DNA of 64,000 nt from Platerodrilus igneus (Eukaryota > Arthropoda > Insecta > Coleoptera > Lycidae): positions 1,845,829 through 1,909,828 of the forward strand of contig JARFIW010000835.1 of NCBI GenBank assembly GCA_036346225.1, in the 5' to 3' direction. Positions 11,675 through 22,909 of the stretch are shown in pieces. The stretch's first letter is position 1; each line of letters begins with the position of its first letter. The notes under the pieces were generated by a model. That model was not told where the DNA came from, ran no database searches, and was given only the letters and a program-made list of their open reading frames with translations. The position numbers were made by a program, and so were the translations under genes.

Positions 11675-12490
11675 TGCTTTGCAAACCCAATGGCATGATT
11701 CAAAAAATGTTGGTTTACATAGGTGTAGGCGACACGAAAATTGGTGGCAAAGGGCCCACTTCAAATGTCATCAAATTGTTAGATGAAAAGTTCGATAAAG
11801 GACATGCTAATTATATGGACCAGTTTTATAATGACGTTAATTTGGCTCATAATTTGTTAGAAAAAGGTAACTATCTTACAGGTACACTAAGAAAAAGCAG
11901 AAAAAACCTTCCCAATGAAGTGATTTCCCAAAAACTAAAAAAAAAGGAAAACTGGTTTCAAAATACACACATGGTGTCTCAGTTCAAATGTGGAAGGATA
12001 AGGCTGAAATTCTAATGATATCTATAGAATACAGAGCTTATCGAGTGTGAAAACAGACCAGACAAAAAGATGAAACTAAAATCTATTTAGTGGCATAGAT
12101 ATGATGGATCAAATGTTATCTTACTACGATTGTGAAAGAAAAACATTACGTTGGAACCAGAACTAGGAATACACATCTTTCAGTGCATTCTACTCAATGC
12201 ATATTTTTTGTATAAAAAAAATGCCGATGAAAGTATACCTTTGTATGACTTTAGATTAAAAGTCATTGAGTATCTCTTGACACACGGCGAAAAAAATATG
12301 AACACTACAAAAAAAAGAAAATCTGCAAATCAAAAAAATAAATAAAGATGGAGACGAAAGTTGAATAAGACGAAAATACAAATTGTGCACATCAAAGAAA
12401 AAACGAAAAGACACAATGTATTGTTGTTTAGAATGTGATGACCAGCCACCTCTGTGCCTTGATTGTTTTCCAATTTATCACAAAGGAGTA
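11675..12490 (+). pseudogene. piggyBac transposase copy 2, C-terminal half
   Basis: Continues the frame from 4759 after the long-TIR insert. Visible in order: YMLCKPNGMIQKMLVYIG; a region with KGHANYMDQFYNDVNLAH, whose Asp matches the second catalytic Asp; GTLRKSRKNLPNEV; then, after a frameshift near 11940, VQMWKDKAEILMIS. Near 12095 GIDMMDQML carries the third catalytic Asp. LGIHIFQCILLNAYFLY follows at 12160, and near 12416 comes a Cys-rich tail (CCLECDDQPPLCLDCF) like the zinc-binding C-terminus of the family. At least two frameshifts. All three catalytic-Asp regions of the family can be found between copies 1 and 2, but no single copy is intact. Confidence 0.8.
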
Positions 12491-13640
12491 GAATAGTTTT
12501 GTTTTTGTTTTTAAGTAGTTTAATAGCTGTATTTTTATATTTTTTTTGTCACTGATAGATACTTGTTTTACATACAAACTGCAATGTATTTTTAAAATAT
12601 AACAATTTACGTAAATGCACTTGAAAATATGTTGAAACTTACAGGAGTGTTTCAAAAAAGTGTGTCATCCAATAATACAAAAAAAAGAGTCAGGATAAAG
12701 GCATAAACCTTTTTGTCCAATACTAAATATTCTTAAAAAAAATTATTTGAAGTTAAAAAATAGTTTATTTTCCACGGCCGGTATCTTAGTACATTACTTT
12801 TAGACAAGCGTTATAGTTTGTAATCTCGGATTTTCAAATAGAATAGAAAAAATGTAATTGGGTCTCATTAAAAAATATAAATTTGATACATCGTGCCTTT
12901 TTAAATACCCCGTAAATTTGAAAATATTTTCAAACTACACCTGCAAATTGTGGTATTTTATATACATTACCGTTTGAACGTAAAACAGTAGAACTCCCTG
13001 TATATTGTGCATAATTTCTTTACTGGATAAACTATAATAATAATTAGTATGCCTTGCTCTGACTACAACTATTTTTTATTTTACATCTGCATATAGGTAT
13101 TAATGTGAGTTATAATAACATTAATGAAAGTGATCTCCAACCTCACATGCCAAGGGCGCGAATTCGCATTGCGGGTAAATTTGTAGTTCGTGCGCATGGC
13201 CTTTGTAAAACGTCAGATTTCACAATATGGCAGAGAATGTGTTAAAGAGAATTATTTCATTATTAGATTTTAAAAAATATTGCGCTACACATAAAGCATT
13301 CTTTATCGTACATTGTTTAGACACATTTAACTTTGATGTTAAATATCGATGGTAAATCTTTTATGAATCAATCATACTCTTATATGTTAAAATACATGTA
13401 CTTATGTGCTCTGTAAAACAACTAAATTTTGTTGGTATAAAGTGATCATTAATAGGATTGTTATAAATCAAAGTGTAGCAAAAGCAACCAGCTACAAAGT
13501 GCTTCTGGTAGCAGATCATTATAAACAAAGATGAAGTAATAAATGACCAATAGATACTCAAAATATAAACACTGAAGAATTATTATCTACAATTCATTCA
13601 TTTATTAAAATAAACATAAGCAGAATTGGATTCAGGTGGA
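12491..13640. other. No gene; piggyBac-type end motif
   Basis: AT-rich DNA after piggyBac copy 2. Around 13139-13200 lies CATGCCAAGGGCGCGAATTC followed by GCATTGCGGG and an inverted GTGCGCATGGC. This resembles the terminal motif at 1521-1592, so part of this stretch may be a piggyBac terminus. Nothing else is supported. Confidence 0.35.
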
Positions 13641-13650
13641 TTTTTAAAAC

Positions 13651-14830
13651 ATGAATATGCAAGATGATGGAACGTGCATTAAATGTAAAGGAAAAGTAGA
13701 AGAGAAGCTTATAGGAGACAAAAGTTTTAACTGTGATTTATAAAAAAAAAATCGTATGTGAAATCTGTGTAAATGATAATTTTACATCATCAGAAATTAG
13801 TCTTACAACTAAAAAAAAAGAAAGAACATTGAAATACTTCTGTGACTCATGCCGTACACATATTCTACACAGTGGATCGACAGAAAGAAAAAAAGATTAA
13901 GATATGCATGAAAAAGTTAAGCGATGTATAGGAAAAATCGAGTTTCTATCTGAAAAAGTAGAGCAAAGTTTTGAAAACCTAAATAAAAATTTAATAGAAA
14001 TGCCAACAAACTTACAAAATAAATCAATTGAAAGTAGTCATGAATTTGGAAAGAGAAAGTACAGCGAGGTGGTGGTGGTAAAGCCAAAAACAGTTCAATA
14101 TAGTACTAAAACAAAAGCATTTATTGAAGAAAAAGTTGATCCAAAACATATTAAAGCTGAAATATCACGGGTAAAGTATATTAAAGAAGGAGGCATTGCA
14201 ATAAGTTGTGGCTATGAAAATAAGGAAGATTTAATAAATATATCAAAAAGTATAAAACACCAACTAGGCACAGATTATGATGTTAATATCCCAAAAAGAA
14301 AAAATCCGAAGATAATTGTAAATGTAGAAGCAAAAATGATATGCAATGTAGAGGATTTTTAGAAAAAATTATTTTACAAAATGGCATAACCAACCCGGAA
14401 GCACAAAGAACAATAACCTTAGTTACACATTATAAAGGTAAAATGGTTAAAGATAGTGTTGTGATAGAAGTAGACCCTAATACATATAGTTTAATACAAA
14501 AAAAAGATAAGCTGACCATCGGATGGAAATCATATAAATTTTTTGATCACATAAATGTTGTGCAATGTTTTAAATGCTATAAGTTTGGACATATTGCAAA
14601 ATAATGTAGATCCGAAAAGAATGTATGTCCAAAATGTGCAGACGATCATAAAGACAATGAGTGTCAGTCAAATGAAATTATTTGTACGAAATGTAAATAT
14701 GCAACAGATGTTTTGAAAATTCCAAATGTGAACTATAATCACCTTGGATATGGTAAAAACTGTGAAGCATATAAAAGAATTTACAGGGAAATGGAACAAA
14801 AAGTGAATTATCCAAGTATCTACCAAAGCG
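13651..14830 (+). pseudogene. LINE A ORF1 (gag-like, PHD-like finger and CCHC knuckles)
   Basis: Starts MNMQDDGTCIKCKGKVEE. Cys pairs continue in shifted frames to YFCDSCR near 13840, resembling a PHD-like zinc finger. The middle (13904-14362) is Lys/Glu rich with KRKYSEVVVVKPK. The C-terminal part (14341-14660) has zinc knuckles: CFKCYKFGHIAK, an in-frame stop, then CPKCADDHKDNEC and CTKC. Such ORF1 proteins bind the element RNA. Frameshifts lie near 13740 and 14350 and there is a stop at 14602. Confidence 0.75.
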
Positions 14831-14849
14831 AAAGATAGCAATTAAAATG

Positions 14850-15006
14850 TCAGTTAATTTACTTAAACATAGAAAGCTTACCTGCTCATAAGACTGCTTA
14901 AGTTTTTTAATAAATGAATGGAAACCCCACATTATATGTTTGTCAGAAACTTGCATAACAGAGGGCATTATGAATCATGAGCTAGATTTGGAAGGATACT
15001 GTTCAA
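14850..15006 (+). pseudogene. LINE A ORF2, start of endonuclease domain
   Basis: N-terminal part of the APE-type endonuclease. The CLSETC motif near 14940 (usual form LSETWL) carries the metal-binding Glu, followed by NHELDLEGYCSIN. The frame stops at the TTAA where the piggyBac element is inserted and resumes at 18009 with ISHSRYTGGTTIYVKEE, the next conserved block of the same domain. Confidence 0.8.
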
Positions 15007-15019
15007 TTAACCCTTTAAC

Positions 15020-15042
15020 GCTTAGCGTGATCATACGATCAC
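15020..15042 (+). repeat. piggyBac subterminal palindromic motif, copy 1
   Basis: GCTTAGCGTGATCATACGATCAC, an imperfect palindrome around GTGATCAT/ATGATCAC adjoining the left TIR. Related copies lie at 15387-15406 (opposite orientation) and 17243-17266. Possibly transposase-binding sites. Confidence 0.5.
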
Positions 15043-15191
15043 ATCAAACAGGGGTTTATAGTTTCTCTTCCCACCACTACTACTGCTACGTATGGAAGCC
15101 GCTAGCAATTACAAACTTCTAAATACAATCAGTATTAAAACTTCCAGCTGTATGTTCGATCCAGTTTTAAACTCTTAAGGTTTTACGAAAT

Positions 15192-17202
15192 ATGGAAACA
15201 GGTAGTAGTCGTGAAATTGACCATGTACGTGCCGAGGAAATCAAGTTTGTGTGAGTAAACTACTACTTTTGTAATTATGTTATAATTAATTTAAATTCCA
15301 ATAAGTAAATGCCTCAGATTTAAACAGTATGAGTGATATTTAATTTTGTAATAACGATTTATAACAGTATGCTACATAATATTGGGGCGTGATCATATGA
15401 ACACGCAAAGCATGTATGATGACAAAATTCTTACTTAGCCATTTCTGTGTTGTAACATTATTTTTTGATACTTACAGTGGAATAACACTCCAATAAGCTT
15501 TGGACTTGTTAGACGAGGAAGAAATAGATGCTGAAAATATTTTTATTGAACCGCTGGATGCACATATCAATTCCGATGAGGACTCTGCTGATGAAGATGG
15601 TGGTGGTCTGGTTGATAACCTATCTGAGAATCAGTTACGATGTGCAGCTGAAATAGTACTTAGAAACAATAACCGCATTGATACATTAGATGAGTGTGTA
15701 CAAGAAAACAATCAAAAAAGGCGTAAGAAAGCAAAACAAACTTATTCATGGGAACACAAAGATTTATCAGTAAGCCGTAATATTATATTTCCTGAAGCTA
15801 ATTATTCTAAATATCGAGGACTTTCGCCAATTGACTTATTTGAACTATTTATAGATGAAGAAGTATTGAATTTACTCATTAGTGAATCATCCAAATATGC
15901 AGTTTACAATAATTGTAAGGACCCACAAATAACTTTCCAAGAAATGAAAGTATTTATAGCCATTTTATATTTATCAGGATATAATGTTGTTCCATCTAAG
16001 AGGTCGTACTGGGAAACATTCCAAGATTTGCGCAATGAATTGGTGGTAAATGCAATGAGGAGGTCTAGGTTTCTAGAAATAAATCGGTTTATACATTTTG
16101 CTGACAGCAATAAAATTAATAAAAAAGACAAAATGTGGAAACTACGTCCATTGATCACGCTGCTGCAACAAAGGTGCAGTGACAATTTTCAACCGATAGA
16201 ACACTTGGATTTTGATGAATGTATGGTGGCATATTTTGGACGCAACAGCTGTAAGCACTGCATTCGAAATAAGTCTATCCGCTTCGGATATAAAATTTGG
16301 TGTCTGAACACACCAACTGGATACTTGGTCAATTTTGATGTGTATCAAGGTAAAAATCCATGCGCAAATGATCAATATGAAATTGATTTTGGAAAAGCAG
16401 CTGCTCCATTGGTACAGATGCTTGATAGTTTTCAAGAAAATGTAGCAGCTTTGCCATTTCAACTATACTTTGATAACTTATTTACCGGAATACCACTACT
16501 TGCACAACTAAAATCTAAAGGTTACCATGCAACCGGAACAATTAGGCAAAATCGTGTTCCAAAAGATTGCCCGCTAACTACCACAAACGCGATGAAAAAA
16601 ATGGAAAGAAGAAGTTTCGATTTCCAAACTAGCGTTGAAGAAAATATTATACTAGTAAGATGGGTAGCTGCCACAGTAGCTTCTACGTGCCATGGTGTGT
16701 ATCCAGTTGCAAAAGCAAATAGGTACTCGAAGCAGAAAAAAAGAAAATTAGTGTTTCACAACCTAAAGTAATAAAGCAATATAACAAATTTATGGGTGGC
16801 ACAGACAGAATGAACGAAAATATTGCTTATTATCGAATAGGCTTTCGTGGAAAGAAATGGTACTGGTCACTATTCACTTGGATGTTAGATGCTGCTATGA
16901 ATAATGCATGGTTGCTATCAAAGTATTCAGGATCGGACTTATCACAGTTAGAATTTAGAAGAAACGTAGTGTGCACATATGGAGTTTTACCATCTGGCGG
17001 AGGTCGACCACAAACTTCAAAAAGTGCTATCCATACGAATGTAAGTGATGACATTAGGCTTGACGGCCATGGTCATCTTGTAGAACCTAGCAATAGGTGT
17101 CGTTGTAGAGGACCTAATTGTAGCAGTACCGTAAGATCTAGTCGCAGCAAGTGTAATGTTGGTCTTTGTTTATCTTGTTTTAAGTCATTCCATTCAAATT
17201 AG
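15192..17202 (+). pseudogene. piggyBac copy 3 transposase (PGBD-like), one frameshift
   Basis: Transposase that would cut and paste at TTAA. A short first exon from ATG 15192 (METGSSREIDHVRAEEIKF) ends at a GTGAGT donor near 15252. The second exon opens near 15498 after an AG, giving an intron of ~245 bp. 15500-16771 encodes an acidic N-terminus (DEEEIDAENIF), the catalytic domain with the first Asp in HLDFDECM (near 16210) and the second in YFDNLFTG (near 16470). A frameshift in an A-rich tract near 16735-16745 moves the third Asp (FMGGTDRMNENI, 16792) to the next frame, followed by the Cys-rich end CRCRGPNC ... CLSCF. All three catalytic Asp are kept. If the A-tract shift is an assembly error, this copy could be intact. 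Confidence 0.85.
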
Positions 17203-17242
17203 TTGAATATTTTCTTATATTATGCTTTTGTACTTATTAATG

Positions 17243-17267
17243 CTTAGCGTGTTCATATGATCACGGG
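17243..17267 (+). repeat. piggyBac subterminal palindromic motif, copy 3
   Basis: GCTTAGCGTGTTCATATGATCAC followed by GG. Its core GCGTGTTCATATGATCACG is the reverse complement of the motif at 15387-15406, so the two face each other across the transposase gene. Confidence 0.5.
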
Positions 17268-17338
17268 TCATATTTCAGCAATGACTCATCCTATTTTTTT
17301 ATTATTTTTTTTTAGTAATATAATATAATATAATATCA

Positions 17339-17869
17339 ATACTACAAGGAGAAGTCAGGAAAAATCATAAATTACACATAGGAAAATTTGATCAACATTC
17401 TGGTGAACATTTAACGGCCGAAGAATCTCCAGCAGAATACTTAATGTGTTTATTTAATTTACCTTATGAAAAATCTAGAAAACAACTTGGGACATTTGGT
17501 TTATCTAGTCATGCACATAATATTAAAATGAAGGATTTATCTAGAGGTCAAAAAGCTCGTGTTGCGCTAGCAGAATTATGTCTTACTGCTCCTGATGTAG
17601 TATTACTTGACGAACCTACAAATAACCTTGATATTGAGCCAATCGATGCTTTAGCAGATGCTATTAATGGTTATAAAGGTGGCGTTATTATTGTATCGCA
17701 TGACGAACGACTTATTCGAGAGACTGAATGTGCTTTGTTTATCATAGAAGATCAAACTATTAATGAGGTAGATGGTGACTTTGATGATTATAGGAAAGAA
17801 CTATTAGAAAGTTTAGGAGAAGTGATTAACAGTCCTAGTATAGCTGCCAATACAGCTGTGGCACAATAA
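17339..17869 (+). pseudogene. ABCF1 C-terminal fragment carried inside the piggyBac element
   Basis: About 176 codons in one open frame match the C-terminal ATP-binding domain of ABCF1 (ABC50), a host ABC-F protein acting with eIF2 in translation initiation. Visible: [20 protein letters not shown], the ABC signature as [15 protein letters not shown] (the family has LSGGQ, so a Gly is replaced by Arg), Walker [13 protein letters not shown], the His switch IIVSHDERL, and [20 protein letters not shown] before the stop at 17869. The upstream two thirds and the Walker A of this domain are absent. It follows a (TAATA)n run and is trailed by AATTAAAAAAAATAAC just before the right TIR. A 5'-truncated retrocopy or a captured last exon are both possible. 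It is unlikely to make a working protein. Confidence 0.88.
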
Positions 17870-18008
17870 ATTTTTATTATACTGTACATCTCTAATTATT
17901 TGTCTCTGTTTAAGATAGGCTGTATGTACTTTGCTTCTCCAAAAAACTTAAATTATAAGTGTTATTAAATTTCAATTAAAAAAAATAACTTGGGCGTTAA
18001 AGGGTTAA

Positions 18009-19446
18009 TACAATCTCACATAGTAGATACACTGGAGGAACCACAATATATGTAAAGGAGGAATTGAAAACAATGCTACTTATGATAAAATCGATATCAA
18101 AAAATATATGGATAACAGGAATAGAGATTATAATACAGTCACAAAAATTTCTGATATTTTGTCTTTATCACTCACCAGCAGCAAGTGATACTGAAATTCT
18201 GATATTCTTGGAAGAAATTTTTGAAGAATATATAACAGTAGACGGAACTCTAATTTTTATAGGGGATTACAATATTGATCTGTTAAAAAACACATATTAC
18301 ACACAAAAGCTTAAAAAATTAATATCTGCAAATAGACTATGTCAAAAAGTGGATAATTTTACTAGAATAGCTGCTCATACCTCAACAATAATAGATCTTG
18401 TAATTACAAACAACAATGATTTGACATCTAAGGTCCATATAACACCAAAAATCACTGCCCACTGTATTATAACAATTGATTTAAAAATAAACCAAGAACA
18501 TCATGATGTTGTAAATCATTTTCGTGACTATGCCAAATACGACGAGTTAAACTTTCAATTAGATTTAATTAAGACTGAATGGGATGTGGAATGTACAGAC
18601 ATTAATACATTAACGGACCAATTAGTTGTATCCATAACCAATACTCTAAATAAACACGCTCCAATGACAAAAACATTAGTCAAAAGTAAATGGGCAGAGA
18701 AGAAATGGTGGACACCTGAAATTGGGACTGTTATGCAAGAAAGAGATTTGCTATATCGTAGAGCTGTAATTACACAAACAGAAGATCTTTTCATACAATA
18801 TAAAGTATATAGAAATAAAGTAGTGAACATGATAAGAAGATAAAAAGAATGGTACTATAATACAAAAATAGATATGAGCAAGAATGATTCACAAGAGATG
18901 TGGAAAACAATCAAGAAATTAATACGTAGGAAACACAAAATCTAATGCTCAGGTGTACAATTTGACAATAAGATTGTAACAGACATGTATGAGATTGCAG
19001 AAAAATTCAACAATTATATAAAAAGCATTGAAATAATTTCTATTAAAAGTGATAAACATTACATTGAAAAGGTCACAAGAAGAATGAGGGAAGTAATGTA
19101 AATATTGATAGATTTAAACTACTTTCAATGACAGAACTAAAAGGTATTGTCCAGAATCTAAAAAAGGAAAAGAGCAGTATTGAGGGAATCACGACTATAA
19201 TTTTGCAAAAGGCATTTGAGGTGATTGGTAACAGATTTTTGCAACTAATCAATACCAGTTTAGAATATGAAACATTCTCAGAAAAGTGGAAGAAATCGAC
19301 AGTAGTTCCAATCAAAAAGAAAAAAAATACAGACAGATGTGAGGAGTATCGACCTATAAATATGGTTCCTGTATATGAAAAATTGTTGGAAATAGTAGTG
19401 AATTACCAGTTTATACACTATTTTGAAAGCAATAAGTTTTTAAGTA
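18009..19446 (+). pseudogene. LINE A ORF2, endonuclease remainder and RT N-terminus
   Basis: Continues the endonuclease after the piggyBac insert: SRYTGGTTIYVKE, FCLYHSPAASDTEI and the catalytic block LIFIGDYNIDLL near 18255, then TSTIIDLVITNN. 18540-18840 is the linker to RT (KKWWTPEIGTVMQERDLLYR). A stop at 18841 and frameshifts follow. 19128-19446 holds the start of RT (VVPIKKKKN, EYRPINMVPVYEKLLE). It is cut at TA 19447 by the DD41D element and resumes at 21524 in the same frame. Confidence 0.8.
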
Positions 19447-19448
19447 TA

Positions 19449-21521
19449 CAGGGTGTGGTGTCCACATTTTAATTGCACATTATAGGAATATCCTGAAATA
19501 TAAGAAATACAGTGGTGGTTAAATTAGACAAAAGCTACCTACAAATGTTATCCATAGATTGCTAGATATTGGCTAAAATACAAATTTTGCGATTTTCAAC
19601 TTTTCTTAATAACTTCGTTGTTATTATAGTTAGAAGGATGAAATTTGGTATGGTAACATAAGACTTAATTTTGCATTTAATGACGATTTTCAAAATGTTC
19701 TACATCTATTACATTTTTTGTCGCGATAGTCAACTTTTTTTTTGTTATGGCCGCTATATTGGATTTTTACATCAGCGTATAGAAAAAAAAATACAATTTC
19801 AACAATGTAAAACACGTATAATTAATTTTTTTAAATAACATTATTAAGACAAAAAACGGTTTTTGTAAAAAAGATCCAGTGTGTTGCTGTGAAATACAAT
19901 TAATTCTAAACTGTTCCATTGTTTGCAATAATCGGCTTTGTTGTTAATAGTTTTAAATTAAAACTTGGTTAAAATATGGTGCGGTACTCGATAAACAAAA
20001 AAAAGACATGTACGACTTGTATATCAAAAGCTGCAGAAATTCTATAGAAGCTGCCCGCAAGTATCATAATCTGTACCCTGAACGAAGCCAACCAAATCGT
20101 ACATTGTTTTATAGAATATGTAAAAACATGTCCGACTGCGGTTCTATTAACAAATGAAGAGGTAAATATCTTAAAAAGGTAGAAGCGAATGCCGACATTA
20201 ATGTATTAGCACATTTATATGTTAACCCTACTGGATAGTGCAGATCTTTTGCACGTGACTGCAATGTCTCCAAAAGTACAGTAAATAATATTATTAAGAG
20301 GCATAAATACCATGACTACAAATACTTGCCAGTACAAAAACTCCATATAGGAGATTCGGAAAGAAGATTAGCATTTTGTGAGTGGTTTATTACTCAATTA
20401 GAGAATGATCCACAGTTTGCGAATAAAATTCTGTGGACCAACGAATCTACATTTTCAAATTGTGGAATGTTTAATCGTAGAAATAAGCAGTACTATTCTA
20501 CAGAAAATTCACATTTGTTGCAGGAAGTAAAAAATCAAGTTCGTTTTTCTGTGAATGTTTGGTGTGAAATCTTCGATGGCCGAATAATAGGCCCTTATTT
20601 CATACAAGGGAATTTAGACGGAGAGAAATATTTAGATTTTTTAATTAATGCTCTTGAAGAATTTTTAGATGAACTACCGTTAGAAGCAATTAGAAACTTA
20701 CCCTGGTTTCAACATGATGGCTCACCACCTCATAATTTCAGGTTAGTAACGCAGTATTTAAATGAGCGATTTCCCCAAAGTTGAATCGGAATGAATGGTG
20801 CTATTTCGTGGCCACCCCGTTCGCCTGGTATTAACCCGCTGGATTTTTTCTATGGGGAGATGTAAAAAATAAAGTTTATGATACTCCGTCTAATAGTGTC
20901 CAACATTTGCAGCAAAAAATAAAAAGTGCGTTAGAATCAGATAATCAAGATTTCATATCAAATGCTATTGCGCAGATGAATAAAAGGGTTCGCTTGTGTC
21001 TGGAACAGCATGGTGAACATTTACTGAAACTTCAAGTTGTGGTAGTTAACTTTCCATTATTATTTATAGGTTAGATCTTTTACAAAAACTGTTTTTGTGT
21101 CTTAATAATATTATTTTAAAAAATTAATGTTTTACATTGTTGACATTGTCAATTTTTTTTCTATACATTGATGTAAAAATCCAATATGGCGGCCATAATA
21201 AAAAAAAAGTTGACTATCGCGACAAAAAATGTAATAGATGTAGAACATTTTGTAAATCGTCATTAAATGCAAAATTATGTCTTATGTTACCATACCAAAT
21301 TTCATCCTTCTAACTATAATAACAACGAAGTTATTAAGAAAAGTTGAAAATCGCAAAATTTGTATTCTAGCCAATATCTAGCGATCTATGGATAACATTT
21401 GTAGTTCAAGATCAGCTATAAAATACCCTCATAGGTAGGCAGCTTTTGTCTAATTTAACCACCACTATATCTCATAGTTCAGGATATTCCTATAGTGTGC
21501 AATTAAAATCTGGACACCCTG
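19449..21521 (+). mobile_element. DD41D IS630/Tc1/mariner-type element 1
   Basis: 2,073 bp with ends CAGGGTGT ... ACACCCTG and TA duplications at 19447-19448 and 21522-21523. The inverted repeats are unusually long, ~430-450 bp (19449-19880 against 21073-21521). The left end carries a small extra GTGGTGTCC compared with the right. It encodes one transposase (19976-21050) and lies in the RT gene of LINE A. Confidence 0.9.
19976..21050 (+). pseudogene. DD41D transposase, element 1 (degraded)
   Basis: DDE transposase of the IS630 superfamily. The N-terminal helix-turn-helix region (from ATG 19976) is read only by switching frames. 20326-20784 is open and holds the first acidic region ILWTNESTFSNCGMFNRRNK, where family members have WSDES, so the usual Asp is Asn here. 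WFQHDGSPPHN carries the second Asp. After a stop near 20782 the third region reads SWPPRSPGINPLDFF near 20805. By eye, 41 residues separate the second and third Asp. The Asp-to-Asn change plus stops suggest an inactive copy. Confidence 0.85.
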
Positions 21522-21523
21522 TA

Positions 21524-22730
21524 CATCAAGCAGGGTTTAGAAAGAATAACTCATGTGAAAATGCAATGCAAACTGTATTGATGAACTGGAAAAGTGCATT
21601 AAACCAGAAAAAGATTATTTCAGTGCTTTTTTTGGACTTTCGTGGAGCATTTGAGACAATTAATCGGACAATGCTCTTGGAAAAATTGATTAAATATGGC
21701 ATACATGGTACAGTGCTTAAATGGTTTAAAGATTATTTAAATCACCGAAGGCAAGAAACCAAGTATGGAAACAAGTTCTCAGAATCTAAAGAAAATATGT
21801 ATGGTGTTTTGCAAGGGACAGTACTTGGTCCAAATCTGTTTATTGTATATATAAATGATATAACTAAATATTTGAAAAAATGCAATATACAACTTTTGCA
21901 GATGACACTTTAATATACTGCATTGGCGATGATATTGAATACGTGGTAAACACCCTGAATCAAGAAATGATTGAGATACATGAATGGATAAAACATAACG
22001 GTTTGAGCTTAAATATAGAAAAAACTAAGTTTATGATAATTAAAAATCGATTTAATAATCTATCAACTAAAAATCACAGTGGAATATTTATTAATAACAA
22101 AAAAATAGAGCAAGTGGAGGAGTGCAAATATCTGGGAGTCATAATGGATGAACATTTAGCATTTTCTAAACATGCAGAATACGTTACCAAAAAAATAGCT
22201 AGAAAAGTACATCTTTACGGAAGAATGAATAATTATCTTAGTGTTTGGTGCAAATTGACAATTTACAAAACCATTATTTTGCCACATCTTAATTACTGTT
22301 CATCAATACTATTTTTATTAAACAAATCGGAAATAAATGATCTACAAAAGAAACAAAACCAAGCTCTGAGATACATTTTTAAATGCAATCGTTACACAAG
22401 TGTTAGTAGTATGTTAAAGAAAACAAACTTGATAGTGTTAATCAAATAATTTCTGTAAACACAATGAACGTCATATACAAAATAAAGCACAATTTCTTTC
22501 CAGCACATTTAGTAAAACATACTAGGATAGTGTCAGATATACATTCTTATCAAACTCGGGCTAGTGAGGACTTCTATGTGCCTACAGTTTCTACTACATA
22601 TAGTCAAACTGATCTCTTTCGTAAGGGACTTGTGCAGTATAATTAACTACCTATCAGAGTAAAAAATTCGGAAACTGTAAAACTCTTCCAACAAAGATGT
22701 ATCAAATATGCTATGGATAATTTAGGTGTG
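21524..22730 (+). pseudogene. LINE A ORF2, reverse transcriptase and C-terminus
   Basis: RT resumes with HQAGFRKNNSCENAMQ. Catalytic motifs follow: VLFLDFRGAFETINR (first Asp), GVLQGTVLGPNLFIVYIND, and, after a frameshift near 21890, FADDTLIYCIGDD (catalytic Asp pair). The thumb region includes ECKYLGVIMDEHL and PHLNYCSSILF. After a frameshift near 22440 the C-terminal domain runs to about 22650 (SYQTRASEDFYVP). The remaining ~180 bp is 3' UTR with an A-rich tail. Confidence 0.85.
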
Positions 22731-22909
22731 TGAAGACGGAACACTGTATGTGATGATTGTCCATTATGTACAAGTTGATGAGTGGGTCCCTGTGTTGCGT
22801 GACTCCATTCACCGCCTTTATATAAGTATATATGTAAACTTATTGCTAAACACTTAAGTTAAAATATTCTATTAGCATTTGCTATTAAAAAAAAATGAAT
22901 AAATAAATA

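Larger units (their letters stand above)
15011..18004 (+). mobile_element. piggyBac-like element copy 3, near-complete
   Basis: 2,994 bp with 11 bp terminal inverted repeats, CCCTTTAACGC at 15011-15021 and its complement at 17994-18004. It is flanked by TTAA at 15007-15010 and 18005-18008. It contains a transposase gene with a predicted intron, palindromic subterminal motifs and, between the transposase and the right end, a fragment of the host gene ABCF1. It sits precisely in the endonuclease frame of LINE A. Confidence 0.9.
13651..22909 (+). mobile_element. LINE A (Jockey-superfamily-like), with two nested DNA transposons
   Basis: Non-LTR retrotransposon with ORF1 (zinc-finger gag) and ORF2 (endonuclease plus RT), ending in an A-rich tail with GAATAAATAAATAC near 22909. 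A piggyBac element (15011-18004) splits the endonuclease at TTAA and a DD41D element (19449-21521) splits the RT at TA. Removing both inserts with one target copy each rejoins the frame. Without them the element is about 4.2 kb. The 5' end before 13651 is not defined and several frameshifts remain, so it is dead. Confidence 0.85.
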
